64,000 nt of DNA from Oscillospiraceae bacterium (GCA_015066565.1 SVOB01000002.1:248001-312000), one strand, 5' to 3'; positions 16,640 to 26,863 are shown, numbered from the stretch's first letter. Notes: generated from the letters alone by a model not told the origin. Program-made: numbers and translations.

Positions 16640-17599
16640 ATGGAGTTTTCACATTTCAGCGTGCTTAAAGCCGAGTCAATCGACGCTCTCAATATTAAGC
16701 CCGACGGTCTTTATGTTGACTGTACTGCGGGCGGCGGCGGTCACTCGCTTGAGATACTCAAAAGGCTTGACACGGGTAAGTTAATCGCTGTTGACCGTGA
16801 CCCCGATGCGATTGAGGTCTTGAAAGAAAGATTTAAGGATTTTGACAACGTTGAAATCGTAAACGATACGTTTGACAATATAAGAGCCATTCTCGGCGAA
16901 AGAAAGGCCGACGGGATTCTCGCCGACCTCGGCGTCAGCTCTTTTCAGCTCGACACTGCCGAAAGGGGATTTTCGTTTCATAAGGACGCGCCCCTTGATA
17001 TGAGGATGAGCAAAAGCGGCGTTTCGGCGGCTGACCTTGTGAATACGCTTTCAGCCGAAGAACTTACAAGAATTATCCGCGATTACGGCGAAGAAAGATA
17101 TGCGAAGAGTATCGCTTCAAATATCGTTTCTTCAAGAAAAGAAAAACGAATAGAAACCACCTTTGAACTGGTGGACATAATAAAAAAATCAATGCCTATG
17201 AAGGCTATGAGGGACTCGCACCCCGCAAGGCGCACTTTTCAGGCGCTGCGCATTGAAGTCAACGGCGAGTTGGAAAAGCTTTCCTTTTCGCTTGACGAAA
17301 TGTTTGACTGTCTTTCAGTCGGCGGAGTGCTTGCAGTTATCACCTTCCATTCGCTTGAGGACAGAATGGTGAAACAGCGGTTCGCTTCGTTCTGTCAGGG
17401 CTGTATATGCCCGAGGGAGTTTCCCGTTTGTGTTTGCGGGAGGACGCCGTCAGGCGAACTGGTGTTCAAAAGTAAAAAGCCCTCTGAAAAAGAACTTGAG
17501 ATTAATCAGAGAAGCCGAAGCGCTATGCTTCGCGCCGTCAGGAAGTTGAAAGAAAGGGAGAAGGAAAATGGCTTACCCGACACCGAAAAGTCAATATGA
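16640..17599 (+). CDS. rsmH: 16S rRNA (cytosine-1402-N4)-methyltransferase
   Basis: A 319-residue RsmH (MraW) that methylates N4 of C1402 in the ribosomal P site using SAM. The SAM-binding motif DCTAGGGGHS, the GILADLGVSSFQLD block, the DMRM motif and ARRTFQALRIEVN are all conserved. It follows mraZ by 6 bp in the standard dcw order and overlaps ftsL by 32 bp. Confidence 0.97.
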   Translation: MEFSHFSVLKAESIDALNIKPDGLYVDCTAGGGGHSLEILKRLDTGKLIAVDRDPDAIEVLKERFKDFDNVEIVNDTFDNIRAILGERKADGILADLGVSSFQLDTAERGFSFHKDAPLDMRMSKSGVSAADLVNTLSAEELTRIIRDYGEERYAKSIASNIVSSRKEKRIETTFELVDIIKKSMPMKAMRDSHPARRTFQALRIEVNGELEKLSFSLDEMFDCLSVGGVLAVITFHSLEDRMVKQRFASFCQGCICPREFPVCVCGRTPSGELVFKSKKPSEKELEINQRSRSAMLRAVRKLKEREKENGLPDTEKSI

Positions 17600-18140
17600 T
17601 TTCTCTTTGTTTGAGATGAAAACGGGCACGGCGGCCAATATCAGTACCGCCCCGAAAAAACGCGCCGAGGAAAAGAAGCCTCAGATGCGCGTTGTAGTCA
17701 ACAACAAAAGAAAAAATAAACTTAATAAAATTGTTCCTGCTTCCGTTAAAAGAAATTCGGTTCTGAAGGCAGGCGCGGTTCTTTTCTGTTTGCTTGCAGT
17801 GCTCGGAATGGTAATTTATATGCAGGCGAAGCTCGATAACGTCAACCGTGAGATAGCCCGAACCGAAAAAACTCTTGAGGAAACGAAGAGCGAAACCGTA
17901 AGGCTTCAGATGGAACTCAATTCAATAATCTCCATTGACAAGGTTGAGGATTATGCGGTCAATACCTTGGGAATGGTTAAAATCGAATCCGGACAGGTCG
18001 AATACATTGACCTTTCGGGTGAAAATCGGGTTGTCCTTTCGGGGAACAAAACGCTCAACCTGCCCGCAGAAGAAAAAGCAGAGCTTGAAGAAGAAAACAG
18101 TTCTTCACAAAAATTAAAAATCGGCGAATACGGAAACTGA
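17568..18140 (+). CDS. ftsL: FtsL-like division protein
   Basis: A 190-residue bitopic protein: a basic cytoplasmic N-terminus (about 1-65), one membrane helix (about 67-86), then a coiled coil (about 88-118) and a short acidic tail. This FtsL/DivIC-like layout and its place between rsmH and the PBP gene identify it; FtsL sequences are too divergent for firm motif matching. It would join FtsQ and FtsB/DivIC to activate septal synthesis. Its start lies inside rsmH, a 32-bp overlap. A hairpin (ACGAGAG 18162-18168 with CTCTCGT 18181-18187) follows the gene but lacks a strong T-run. Confidence 0.85.
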   Translation: MAYPTPKSQYDFSLFEMKTGTAANISTAPKKRAEEKKPQMRVVVNNKRKNKLNKIVPASVKRNSVLKAGAVLFCLLAVLGMVIYMQAKLDNVNREIARTEKTLEETKSETVRLQMELNSIISIDKVEDYAVNTLGMVKIESGQVEYIDLSGENRVVLSGNKTLNLPAEEKAELEEENSSSQKLKIGEYGN

Positions 18141-18249
18141 TTTTGTAATAAAAATATATCGACGAGAGTTGGCGCACCGACTCTCGTTGTTTTGGAATTA
18201 TAGCGAACTTTTTTAACCACTTTTCTACTTGATACGGAGTGTTTTTAAT

Positions 18250-20604
18250 ATGGCTCTTAAGCATTCGTTACGCCTTCGGGCGCGTGGAATTATAGCTGCC
18301 TCAGTTTTAACCGTTGGTGTTCTTTCGGTTATACTTCGAGTCGGCTATCTTTCTCTGTATAGGGGTGAAGAACTGCGCTACAAAGCCGAGCGCAGACAGT
18401 TAAGCGACAGCGTTATCACCGCCGGAAGAGGTACAATTTATGACTCTAATATGAAGGTTCTCGCTCAGAGCGCTTCGACCTGGCTTATATATGCCGTCCC
18501 GTCTATGATAAACGACGACAAGGACGGAGGAAGAACAGCCGAAGAAAAGATTGAGCTTCTCGTCGCCAATTTCGGCGAGATTTTAGGCGTCGACGAGGAT
18601 GATATGCGGGAAAAGCTGAAAAATCACGATTCAGGCTATGTTAAGGTTGCCGGACAGGTAGAAAAGGAAGCGAAAGAAAGAATAGTCGATTTCAGAAGCG
18701 AATACGACTTTCAGGAAGTTATCGGTATTGACGAGGATTCGAAACGCTATTACCCGTATAACAGCTTCGCTTCTTCGGTAATCGGCTTTGTAAATGCCGA
18801 CGGCGAGGGTAACGGCGGCGTTGAACAGGAATATAACGACGTTCTTACCGGCGTTGAGGGAAGAAGAATCACCTCAAAGAACGGCAGAAACGAAACTATC
18901 GGAACGGACTACGAAACCGTTTATGAAGCTCAGCAGGGCGCGGGCGTAGTTCTTACTATAGACGAAACAATCCAGTATTATCTTGAAGAAGCGCTTTCTC
19001 AGGCGGTAATCGACCATAAGGCTATGAACGCTTACGGAATTGTTATGGACGTTAAGACCGGCGCAATTCTCGCTATGTCAACAATGCCGGGTTATGACCT
19101 TAACGACCCGAGAACTATTTCAAACCCGAGACTTATTGATATGCTTCTTGAAGATGTTGACGAAGAGGAAGCGGAAGAAAAAACAGAGGAGGAAACAAAG
19201 CCCTCTGACGAAAAAGAAGAAGCAACAGACGAAAAGACTGAGGCTACAAGGGTTCTCACAAGTCAGCAGCAGAAAAAAATAAGAGAAAACGAAAACTATC
19301 TCAACGCGTTGTTCGCTCAGTGGAGAAACCGCGTTGTCAGCGATACATACGAGCCCGGCTCGGTTTTCAAGACCTATGTTCTTTCGGCGGCGCTCGAAGA
19401 GGGAGTAGTTGACGAAAACACGACCTATACCTGCGTTGGCGGTATTCAGGTCGCCGACAACTATATCAAATGCTGGAAAGCAGGCGGCCACGGTCACGAA
19501 ACACTGGCCCAGGGTCTTATGAATTCGTGCAACCCGTTCTTTATTACAATCGGACAGAGAATGGGCGCAGATTTATTCTACAAGTACTTCGAAGCTTTCG
19601 GCTTTACCGAAAAAACCGGTATTGACCTCCCCGGCGAGGTATCGCCGAAAGCCGGAGTAACTTATCATACACTTGAGGGACTTAACCTCCCCGAGCTTTC
19701 TTCAAGCTCTTTCGGTCAGACCTTCCAGATAAGTCCTATTCAGATGATTACGGGTATTTCCTGTATCGCGAACGGCGGTTATCTTATGAAGCCCTATGTC
19801 GTTGCGAAAACAATCGACAGCGAGGGAAATACAATAACCGAGACAAAGCCCACCGTACGCCGTCAGGTCATAAGCGAAAAAACCTCAAAGCAGGTCGCTT
19901 CCATTATGGAAGAGGTTGTCTCTCACGGTACAGGTAAAAACGCCTATGTTGCGGGCTACCGCGTAGCGGGTAAGACGGGTACTTCGGAAAAGCTGACAAA
20001 CGACGGTCAGTATATCGCTTCGTTCTCAGGCTTTGCGCCTGCGGATAATCCGAGAATAGCAGTTCTTGTCGCTATTGACGAGCCCAAGGGCGAGCACGGC
20101 GGCGGTGCAATAGCGGCTCCCGTTGTAGGTTCGATTTTTGAAAAAACTCTTGTATATCTTAATGTCGAAGCTCAGTATACCGACGAAGAGCTTGCGAAGA
20201 TTACAAAAACTGCTCCGAGCGTAGTCGGAAAAACTGTTTCGGCGGCGAGAAACGAGGTTTCCGCAGCGGGCTTCTCAATTAAGGTTGTCGGCGACGGCGA
20301 AACGGTCGTTTCCCAGATGCCTGCGCCCAACTCCTCGCTTCCTGCGGACGGCGTAATAGTTGTCTACACCGAACAGGATTCGGCGGCTCAGACAATGAAG
20401 GTTCCTGACTTAACAGGTATGACAATAAGCCAGGCGAACCGCGCGGCGGTTGACTACGGCTTCAACATAAAGATTATCGGCGCAACCTATAATAACGGCG
20501 AGGTTGTATCCTACCGCCAGAGCCTTGAAGCAGGCTCCGAGGCGGAAATCGGAACCGTAATCACGGTTTACTTCAAATCAAGCGTAAACGTTGTAGACGG
20601 TTAA
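18250..20604 (+). CDS. ftsI: Division transpeptidase (PBP2/SpoVD type) with two PASTA domains
   Basis: A 784-residue class B penicillin-binding protein that cross-links septal peptidoglycan. It has one N-terminal membrane helix, a dimerisation domain, then the transpeptidase with S371-x-x-K374, S426-C-N428 and K575-T-G577. Two PASTA domains fill about 655-784, as in SpoVD. I start at ATG 18250, with GGAG 10 nt upstream, rather than at TTG 18229. A strongly acidic, lysine- and threonine-rich insertion (about residues 298-340) sits just before the active-site serine. One PASTA-type PBP at this spot may serve both vegetative division and the spore cortex; sequence cannot separate FtsI from SpoVD. 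Confidence 0.92.
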   Translation: MALKHSLRLRARGIIAASVLTVGVLSVILRVGYLSLYRGEELRYKAERRQLSDSVITAGRGTIYDSNMKVLAQSASTWLIYAVPSMINDDKDGGRTAEEKIELLVANFGEILGVDEDDMREKLKNHDSGYVKVAGQVEKEAKERIVDFRSEYDFQEVIGIDEDSKRYYPYNSFASSVIGFVNADGEGNGGVEQEYNDVLTGVEGRRITSKNGRNETIGTDYETVYEAQQGAGVVLTIDETIQYYLEEALSQAVIDHKAMNAYGIVMDVKTGAILAMSTMPGYDLNDPRTISNPRLIDMLLEDVDEEEAEEKTEEETKPSDEKEEATDEKTEATRVLTSQQQKKIRENENYLNALFAQWRNRVVSDTYEPGSVFKTYVLSAALEEGVVDENTTYTCVGGIQVADNYIKCWKAGGHGHETLAQGLMNSCNPFFITIGQRMGADLFYKYFEAFGFTEKTGIDLPGEVSPKAGVTYHTLEGLNLPELSSSSFGQTFQISPIQMITGISCIANGGYLMKPYVVAKTIDSEGNTITETKPTVRRQVISEKTSKQVASIMEEVVSHGTGKNAYVAGYRVAGKTGTSEKLTNDGQYIASFSGFAPADNPRIAVLVAIDEPKGEHGGGAIAAPVVGSIFEKTLVYLNVEAQYTDEELAKITKTAPSVVGKTVSAARNEVSAAGFSIKVVGDGETVVSQMPAPNSSLPADGVIVVYTEQDSAAQTMKVPDLTGMTISQANRAAVDYGFNIKIIGATYNNGEVVSYRQSLEAGSEAEIGTVITVYFKSSVNVVDG

Positions 20605-20634
20605 TAATTCTATATATTCCACGGGGGAAAACAA

Positions 20635-22077
20635 ATGAAACTAAGCGAATTATTAAAGGACATTAAAACGAACAGCTCTTACGAGGACAGAGAGGTTGTT
20701 TCCGTAACGGACAAATCCTCCGAAATCGTCGAGGGTTGCGTGTTCGTGTGTATCAAGGGCTCAAGGTTTGACGGTCATTCCGTAGCTTCAAAGGCTCAGA
20801 CGCTCGGCGCCGCAGCCGTAATATGCGAACACAGCGTAGGCGTTGAAAATGAGATTATTGTTGAGAACACCCGTTCCGCTTATTCGAGAATATGCGCCGC
20901 ATATTTCGGAAACCCGTCCTCAAAGCTTCACTTAATCGGCGTTACGGGAACGAACGGAAAAACAACTACAACCTTTATAATCAAAAGTATCCTTGAAACC
21001 CTCGGCGAAAAGGTCGGTCTTGTAGGCACGGTTAAAAACTGCGTCGGTGAAAAGGAATATGAGGCTTCGCTGACAACCCCCGACAGCAAGGATTTACAGA
21101 AGCTTTTCAGTGAGATGGTCTATGATAACTGCAAATACTGCGTAATGGAGGTTTCCTCCCAGGCGCTCGCTCAGGGCAGGGTTGACGGCTGTCATTTTGA
21201 CGCGGCGATTTTTACCAATCTCACTCAGGACCACCTCGATTATCACGGCACGATTGAAAACTATATGGCGGCTAAGCACAGGCTGTTTGAAATGTGCGAC
21301 AAGGCTATTATCAATGCGGATGATAACGCAAGCGAATATATGGTAAGCGGAACACAGTGCCGGGTTACAACATTTTCCGTTAAAAGCGATTTCGCCGATT
21401 ATACGGCTAAAAATATTGTTCATAAGCCTTCGAGAGTTCAGTATGACCTCGTAGGCAAGGAAAATATCGGTAGGGCGCACGTCAATATCCCCGGCGGCTT
21501 CACGGTTTATAACTCAATGGGCGCCGTTATCTGTCTTACCGAGCTCGGTTTCGATTTTCAGTCGATTCTTTCAGCTCTCCGTATCTGTATGGGCGTTCCC
21601 GGAAGAGTTGAAATAGTACCTACCGAGACCGAATATACGGTTATTATTGACTATGCCCATACGCCCGACGGACTTGAAAACGTTATCAACGCTATGCGTG
21701 AGGTAAGCGAAGCGAGAATTATTACCGTTTTCGGTTGCGGCGGCGACAGGGACAGCACTAAACGTCCGATTATGGGCAAAATCGCGGGCGACCTTTCCGA
21801 CGTTGCGGTTGTAACGAGCGATAACCCGAGAACCGAAAACCCCGACAGCATTATTGACCAGATTGTTGCGGGTATGGACGGTTGTAAGGCTAAAATAGTA
21901 AGAATTACCGACAGAACAGAGGCTATCCGTTATGCGCTTAATGAAGCGAAAAAGGACGACGTTGTTCTTCTCTGCGGTAAGGGTCACGAAACCTATCAGG
22001 TTCTTGCCGAGGGCAAGATTCATTATGACGAAAGAGAAATTGTAAAGGACATTTTAAATGAAACTCAAACTCAGTGA
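20635..22077 (+). CDS. murE: UDP-MurNAc-tripeptide synthetase, meso-DAP adding
   Basis: A 480-residue Mur ligase that adds the third residue of the peptidoglycan stem peptide, using ATP. The P-loop is GVTGTNGKTTTT (about 101-112). The substrate-selecting motif is DNPRTE, which is the meso-diaminopimelate type; lysine-adding enzymes have a different sequence there. This predicts A1-gamma-type meso-DAP peptidoglycan. The carbamylated-lysine region and C-terminal domain with GKGHETYQ are intact. It overlaps murF by 20 bp. Confidence 0.96.
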   Translation: MKLSELLKDIKTNSSYEDREVVSVTDKSSEIVEGCVFVCIKGSRFDGHSVASKAQTLGAAAVICEHSVGVENEIIVENTRSAYSRICAAYFGNPSSKLHLIGVTGTNGKTTTTFIIKSILETLGEKVGLVGTVKNCVGEKEYEASLTTPDSKDLQKLFSEMVYDNCKYCVMEVSSQALAQGRVDGCHFDAAIFTNLTQDHLDYHGTIENYMAAKHRLFEMCDKAIINADDNASEYMVSGTQCRVTTFSVKSDFADYTAKNIVHKPSRVQYDLVGKENIGRAHVNIPGGFTVYNSMGAVICLTELGFDFQSILSALRICMGVPGRVEIVPTETEYTVIIDYAHTPDGLENVINAMREVSEARIITVFGCGGDRDSTKRPIMGKIAGDLSDVAVVTSDNPRTENPDSIIDQIVAGMDGCKAKIVRITDRTEAIRYALNEAKKDDVVLLCGKGHETYQVLAEGKIHYDEREIVKDILNETQTQ

Positions 22078-23416
22078 TATTGCCGCCTGTCTCGGCGTTA
22101 AAACGGATAAAGAAGCTCTTATAACCTCTGTTTCGACTGACACGAGAAAGATAACTGAGGGCTGTCTTTTCATCTGCTTAAAGGGCGAACGCTTTGACGC
22201 TCACGACTTTATCCCCCAGGCGGTTGAAAACGGCGCGGCGGCGGTTGTAAGTGAAAAAGAGGTTGATTGCTCTGTTCCCGTCTTAAAAGTTGAAAGCACT
22301 CATAAGGCGTTGCTTGACATAGCCCGAATGTACCGTGAAACCTTTGATATTCCCGTTGTCGGACTTACGGGCTCGGTCGGCAAAACAACAACCAAGGAAA
22401 TGATTTATTCCGTTTTGAGCGAAAAGTATAATACGCTCAAAACTCAGGGAAATTTAAATAACGAAATCGGACTTCCGACTACTCTTTTTTCGCTTGACGA
22501 AAAAACAGAAGCGGCGGTTATTGAAATGGGAATGAACCATTTCGGCGAAATTTCAAGGCTTACGAATACCTGTCTGCCGACTATGGCGGTAATAACGAAT
22601 ATCGGCGTTTCCCATATCGAGTTTCTCGGCTCGAGAGACGGTATTTTAAAGGCGAAATGCGAAATTTTCGAGGGCTTGAAAAAAGGCTCGTTTGCGGCGC
22701 TCAACGGCGACGACGACAAGCTGATAACCGTTAAAAAAGACGATTATAAAATCCTTCATTACGGCATAAATAATAAAGAGAATGACGTTCTGGCGCGTGA
22801 CATTACCCAGAACGGCGAAAGCACCTCGTTCACTGTTTCCTTTAATAATAAGGAACAGAAGGTCACAATCCCGACTGTCGGGCTTCATAACGTCTATGAC
22901 GCTCTTGCGGCGTTTACGGTCGGCGTTTGTTTTGACATTAAGCCTGAAAAAATAGCCGAAGGGCTTTCAAAATATGTTCCCGCGGGAATGAGACAGAGAA
23001 TTAAAAATGTAAACGGTATTACGGTAGTTGAGGATTGCTATAACGCAAGTCCCGATTCGCAGAAGGCGGCTGTTGACACGCTTCTGGCGTTAAAAGGCAA
23101 AAGAAAAATCGCCGTTCTCGGCGATATGCTTGAGCTTGGCGAAAAATCGAAGGAGCTTCACGAAGAGGTCGGCAGGTACGTCAGCGAAAAGGGAATTGAT
23201 ATGCTTCTGACATACGGTGAGCAAAGTCAGTTTACCGCAGAAGCCGTTACAAACGGGAAAACCGTTTGCCATTCGTTTTCCGATAAAGGAGAGCTTACGA
23301 AAAAACTGCTTGAAACTCTTGAAAAGGACGACGTGGTGCTTTTCAAGGCGAGCAGAGGAATGAAGCTTGAGGAAGTAATAAATAATCTCTATGGGGAGTG
23401 GAATTATAATGAATAG
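22058..23416 (+). CDS. murF: UDP-MurNAc-tripeptide:D-Ala-D-Ala ligase
   Basis: A 452-residue Mur ligase that joins D-Ala-D-Ala to the UDP-MurNAc-tripeptide. It has the MurF N-terminal domain (SVSTDTRKITEGCLFICLKG), P-loop GLTGSVGKTTTKEM, and the VVEDCYNASPDS block. It starts inside murE and ends inside the start of mraY, with overlaps of 20 and 8 bp. Its substrate follows from MurE; the alanine racemase gene at 42.1 kb feeds the same pathway. Confidence 0.96.
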   Translation: MKLKLSDIAACLGVKTDKEALITSVSTDTRKITEGCLFICLKGERFDAHDFIPQAVENGAAAVVSEKEVDCSVPVLKVESTHKALLDIARMYRETFDIPVVGLTGSVGKTTTKEMIYSVLSEKYNTLKTQGNLNNEIGLPTTLFSLDEKTEAAVIEMGMNHFGEISRLTNTCLPTMAVITNIGVSHIEFLGSRDGILKAKCEIFEGLKKGSFAALNGDDDKLITVKKDDYKILHYGINNKENDVLARDITQNGESTSFTVSFNNKEQKVTIPTVGLHNVYDALAAFTVGVCFDIKPEKIAEGLSKYVPAGMRQRIKNVNGITVVEDCYNASPDSQKAAVDTLLALKGKRKIAVLGDMLELGEKSKELHEEVGRYVSEKGIDMLLTYGEQSQFTAEAVTNGKTVCHSFSDKGELTKKLLETLEKDDVVLFKASRGMKLEEVINNLYGEWNYNE

Positions 23417-24437
23417 ATATTTCGCCTTGGCTCTTACGGCTGTTGTCAGCTTTATTGTTGCCTTTTTACTCGGGTTTGTGCTTATCCCGTGGCTTAGAAA
23501 ACTCAAATTCGGGCAAACTATTCTGGACATAGGTCCTGCGTGGCATAAATCAAAGCAGGGAACACCCGTAATGGGCGGACTTATGTTCATAATTTCAACA
23601 ATAGTTTCGATTGCGGCTACCGTTATCGCTTCGTTTATTCTTAAAACCGATATTATAGCGGGCGAAAGCGTAAATCAGGGACAGGTAAAAATCAAGATTT
23701 ACGCAGGCATTCTTCTCGCCATAGGCTTCGGCGCAATCGGCTTTTTAGACGACTATATCAAAGTTGTTAAAAAACGTAACAAGGGTCTTTCGATTATTCA
23801 GAAAACAATTCCCCAGCTTGTAATTTCCCTTGCTTATCTCGGAACGCTCTATCAGTCGGGAAGCAGTTATATGTATATTCCGTTTGTCGGAAACGTCGAT
23901 ATGAAGTGGTTTTTCTTCATTTTCGGCATCTGCGTAATCTACGGCGGAATTAACGCGGTTAATTTCACCGACGGCGTAGACGGACTTTGCGCTTCGGTTA
24001 CGGCGGCGGCTTCGGTAGGCTTTATTGCCATTGCCGTCCTTCACGGCTATTTCGGAGTCGGAATTGTCGCTTCGGCTCTCTTCGGCGGTTGTCTGGGCTA
24101 TTTAATCTGGAACTGGCATCCCGCAAAGGTAATGATGGGCGATACCGGCTCAATGTTCTTAGGCGGTCTTGTGGTCGCTCTCGCTTATATGGTTGACTGC
24201 CCGCTTATTCTTCTCTTTATCGGTATTATCTATGTAATCGAGGGTATGTCCGACGTTATTCAGATAGGTTATTTCAAAATCACTCACGGCAAGCGTATTT
24301 TCAAAATGGCCCCCATTCACCACCATTTTGAAATGTGCGGCTGGAAAGAGACAAAAATCGTTACCGTATTCACGGTTATAAATCTTATCGGCGCAATAAT
24401 CGGCGCGGCGATTTACTACTACGGAAAAATTGTTTAA
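23409..24437 (+). CDS. mraY: Phospho-MurNAc-pentapeptide transferase
   Basis: A 342-residue polytopic enzyme (about ten helices) that makes lipid I from undecaprenyl phosphate and UDP-MurNAc-pentapeptide. The catalytic aspartates lie in LDDYIKVVKKRNKG and NFTDGVDGL, and the HHHFEMCGWKE motif near the C-terminus is typical. I take ATG 23409 with GGGGAG 10 nt upstream rather than ATG 23391, which would overlap that site. In many Clostridia murD lies between mraY and ftsW; here ftsW follows directly. Confidence 0.96.
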   Translation: MNRYFALALTAVVSFIVAFLLGFVLIPWLRKLKFGQTILDIGPAWHKSKQGTPVMGGLMFIISTIVSIAATVIASFILKTDIIAGESVNQGQVKIKIYAGILLAIGFGAIGFLDDYIKVVKKRNKGLSIIQKTIPQLVISLAYLGTLYQSGSSYMYIPFVGNVDMKWFFFIFGICVIYGGINAVNFTDGVDGLCASVTAAASVGFIAIAVLHGYFGVGIVASALFGGCLGYLIWNWHPAKVMMGDTGSMFLGGLVVALAYMVDCPLILLFIGIIYVIEGMSDVIQIGYFKITHGKRIFKMAPIHHHFEMCGWKETKIVTVFTVINLIGAIIGAAIYYYGKIV

Positions 24438-24458
24438 TTATTTTTAAGAGGTTTTATT

Positions 24459-25751
24459 ATGCCACAGGCACAGACTAAAACTCAAAAGGGCAAGCTCGCT
24501 ATATGGAGCGAGGGAAGCATTGATACGCCGTTCGCAATTATCGTAATGGTGTTGCTTGCTATCGGTCTTATTATGATGTATTCGGCAAGCTATACCTATT
24601 CGTATTACGACAGGGGCGACAGCTCCGCTATGATTAAAAATCAGGTTATGTTTGCGGCTATCGGCCTTGCGGGCATGGCGTTTGCTTCAAAGCTCAATTA
24701 CAAAATAATAAAGGTTCTGGCGCCGCTCATCATGCTGGCAACAATAGGACTTCTTATGCTTGTTCTCGTTCTTCCCGAATATAAGCCGGGCTTCCACAGG
24801 TGGATTAACCTCGGCTTTACCACGTTTCAGCCCTCCGAAATCGCAAAATTCGCTCTGATAATTTTCTGCGCTTGGGGTATGGAGCGTCATCATTCGGTAA
24901 TTACGGGAAAATCAAGGCTCAAGAGCAACTGGACCAGAAGATTTGAGGGAAGCGATATAGGAAGAATTATCACCGGCTCTCTCGGAATGACCGCCTTTTA
25001 CGGCGGAGTAGTTCTTTTCGTCGCTATGCTCGTTTATCTTGAAAATCATATGTCGGGTACAATTCTTATGATTTGTATCGGCGCGTTTATGCTGTATCTC
25101 GGCGGCTTTAACCGTTGGTATTTTATAGCCGCTATTCTCGGCGTTGCTATTGTTGTTATCTATATGCTCGCCAACAGGCAGGAGATTATTAACGCCTTTG
25201 AAAACGACGAGGTAACAAACCCGATTTTAAAGGCGTATATGAGCCAGCGAATTGTAGCCTGGCTCGATAAGGATTTTGACCCGCTCGGCGCCCGTTGGCA
25301 GACTGACAACTCGATTTATGCCATAGGCTCAGGCGGCTTCTGGGGCGTAGGACTCGGCAATTCAAAGCAGAAGCATATGTATGTTTCCGAGCCTCAGAAC
25401 GACTTTATTTTCTCAATTGTTGTTGAGGAGCTCGGCTTTATCGGCGCGGCTTTAATATTAGTTCTTTTCGGCTTGCTTATATGGAGAGGCGTTGTAATAG
25501 GAATAAAAGCCAAGGACCGCTTCGGCTCGCTTATGGCTATGGGAATTGTATTCCAGGTCGGTCTTCAGGTTGTTTTAAACGTTGCGGTTGTTACCGATTT
25601 TATACCGAATACGGGCATTTCGCTTCCGTTCTTCAGCTACGGCGGAACGTCGCTTGATATGCTGTTGTTTGAGATGGGCGTAGTGCTGTCAATTTCAAGG
25701 CAGGCTAATCTTGAAAAGCTGTCAACAATGAAAGCGGTGAAGAGTAAATGA
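24459..25751 (+). CDS. ftsW: SEDS-family peptidoglycan glycosyltransferase FtsW/SpoVE
   Basis: A 430-residue membrane protein with about ten helices. SEDS hallmarks include HRWINLGFTTFQPSEIAKF, the large outside loop with SNSKQKHMYVSEPQNDFIF-like sequence, and PFFSYGGTS near the end. SEDS proteins polymerise lipid II and work with a class B PBP, here the upstream PASTA protein. A soluble segment of about 30 residues (KSRLKSNWTRRFEGSDIG) interrupts the usual loop spacing. Assignment to FtsW rather than RodA rests on the dcw position. Its end overlaps murG by 4 bp. Confidence 0.94.
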   Translation: MPQAQTKTQKGKLAIWSEGSIDTPFAIIVMVLLAIGLIMMYSASYTYSYYDRGDSSAMIKNQVMFAAIGLAGMAFASKLNYKIIKVLAPLIMLATIGLLMLVLVLPEYKPGFHRWINLGFTTFQPSEIAKFALIIFCAWGMERHHSVITGKSRLKSNWTRRFEGSDIGRIITGSLGMTAFYGGVVLFVAMLVYLENHMSGTILMICIGAFMLYLGGFNRWYFIAAILGVAIVVIYMLANRQEIINAFENDEVTNPILKAYMSQRIVAWLDKDFDPLGARWQTDNSIYAIGSGGFWGVGLGNSKQKHMYVSEPQNDFIFSIVVEELGFIGAALILVLFGLLIWRGVVIGIKAKDRFGSLMAMGIVFQVGLQVVLNVAVVTDFIPNTGISLPFFSYGGTSLDMLLFEMGVVLSISRQANLEKLSTMKAVKSK

Positions 25752-26863
25752 AGGTAGTTTTTACCGCCGGCGGAACGGGCGGACATATCAACCCTGCGCT
25801 TGCCGCGGCAGGTGAGCTTAAAAAGCGTCATCCCGACGCGCAGATACTTTTTATCGGCGCAAAGGACAGAATGGAGGCAACTCTTGTTCCCAACGCGGGC
25901 TTTGAGCTCAAAACCGTAAGAATAAGCGGCTTTTACAGAAAAATAAGTCTTAAAAACCTTTTTAAAAATGTTGAAACGGTTTTCCATATCGCTACCTCGT
26001 CAATGCAGGTACGTAAGATATTAAACGATTTCAAGCCCGACGTCGTAGTCGGCTTCGGAGGCTACGCAAGCGGCCCCGCCGTAAGAACAGCCGCAAAAAT
26101 GGGCATTAAAACCGCCATTCACGAGCAGAACGCTTATCCCGGAGTTACGAATAAAACTCTCGCAAGATATGTCGATACCGTAATGCTTACTAACGAGGCG
26201 GCAAAACAGCATTTGACGAGTAAAAACGAGCCGGTTGTTACGGGACTTCCCGTCAGAAACGAAATTCTCAACGCCGACCGCGCCTTTGCAAGAACCGAGC
26301 TTCACCTGAAGGACGACGATATTCTTATTCTTTCTATGGGCGGCTCTCAGGGCGCAAAGATTATTAACAGAAATATCGCAGGGATGATAACAAATCTCTG
26401 GAAAAATAAAAACCTTGTTTTCCTTCACGCTACGGGCGAATACGGCAGGGAATGGATGCCGCAGATGCTTCGTGATAACGGGGTTGAAATCGGCGATAAC
26501 GTAAGGATTGTTGAATATATTAACAATATGGAGGTCGCTCTTCCTGCGGCTGATATCGTTATTTCCAGAGCAGGCGCTTCCTCTCTTTCCGAAATTGAGG
26601 CGCTCGGCAAGGCTTCTATCCTTATCCCGTCGCCGAATGTCGCCGAAAATCATCAGTTCCATAACGCTATGGCGCTTGTAAATAACGGGGCGGCAAGGAT
26701 TATTGAAGAAAAGGATTTGACTGCCGAAAGGCTCACTGATGAGGTCAAAGAGCTTATTTCCGACAGCGAAAAAAGGCTTTCTCTGGGCGAAAATGCTTTG
26801 AAAATGGCTATGCCCGAGAGTAAAAAGATTATTTGCGATATAATTGAAAAATTAGCTGACTGA
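25748..26863 (+). CDS. murG: Lipid II synthase (UDP-GlcNAc transferase) MurG
   Basis: A 371-residue GT28 enzyme that adds GlcNAc to lipid I on the inner face of the membrane. The N-terminal glycine-rich loop GGTGGHINPALA and the C-terminal donor site (ISRAGASSLSEIEALGKASILIP) are both clear. It is coupled to ftsW by an ATGA overlap and ends 67 bp before murA. Confidence 0.97.
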   Translation: MKVVFTAGGTGGHINPALAAAGELKKRHPDAQILFIGAKDRMEATLVPNAGFELKTVRISGFYRKISLKNLFKNVETVFHIATSSMQVRKILNDFKPDVVVGFGGYASGPAVRTAAKMGIKTAIHEQNAYPGVTNKTLARYVDTVMLTNEAAKQHLTSKNEPVVTGLPVRNEILNADRAFARTELHLKDDDILILSMGGSQGAKIINRNIAGMITNLWKNKNLVFLHATGEYGREWMPQMLRDNGVEIGDNVRIVEYINNMEVALPAADIVISRAGASSLSEIEALGKASILIPSPNVAENHQFHNAMALVNNGAARIIEEKDLTAERLTDEVKELISDSEKRLSLGENALKMAMPESKKIICDIIEKLAD

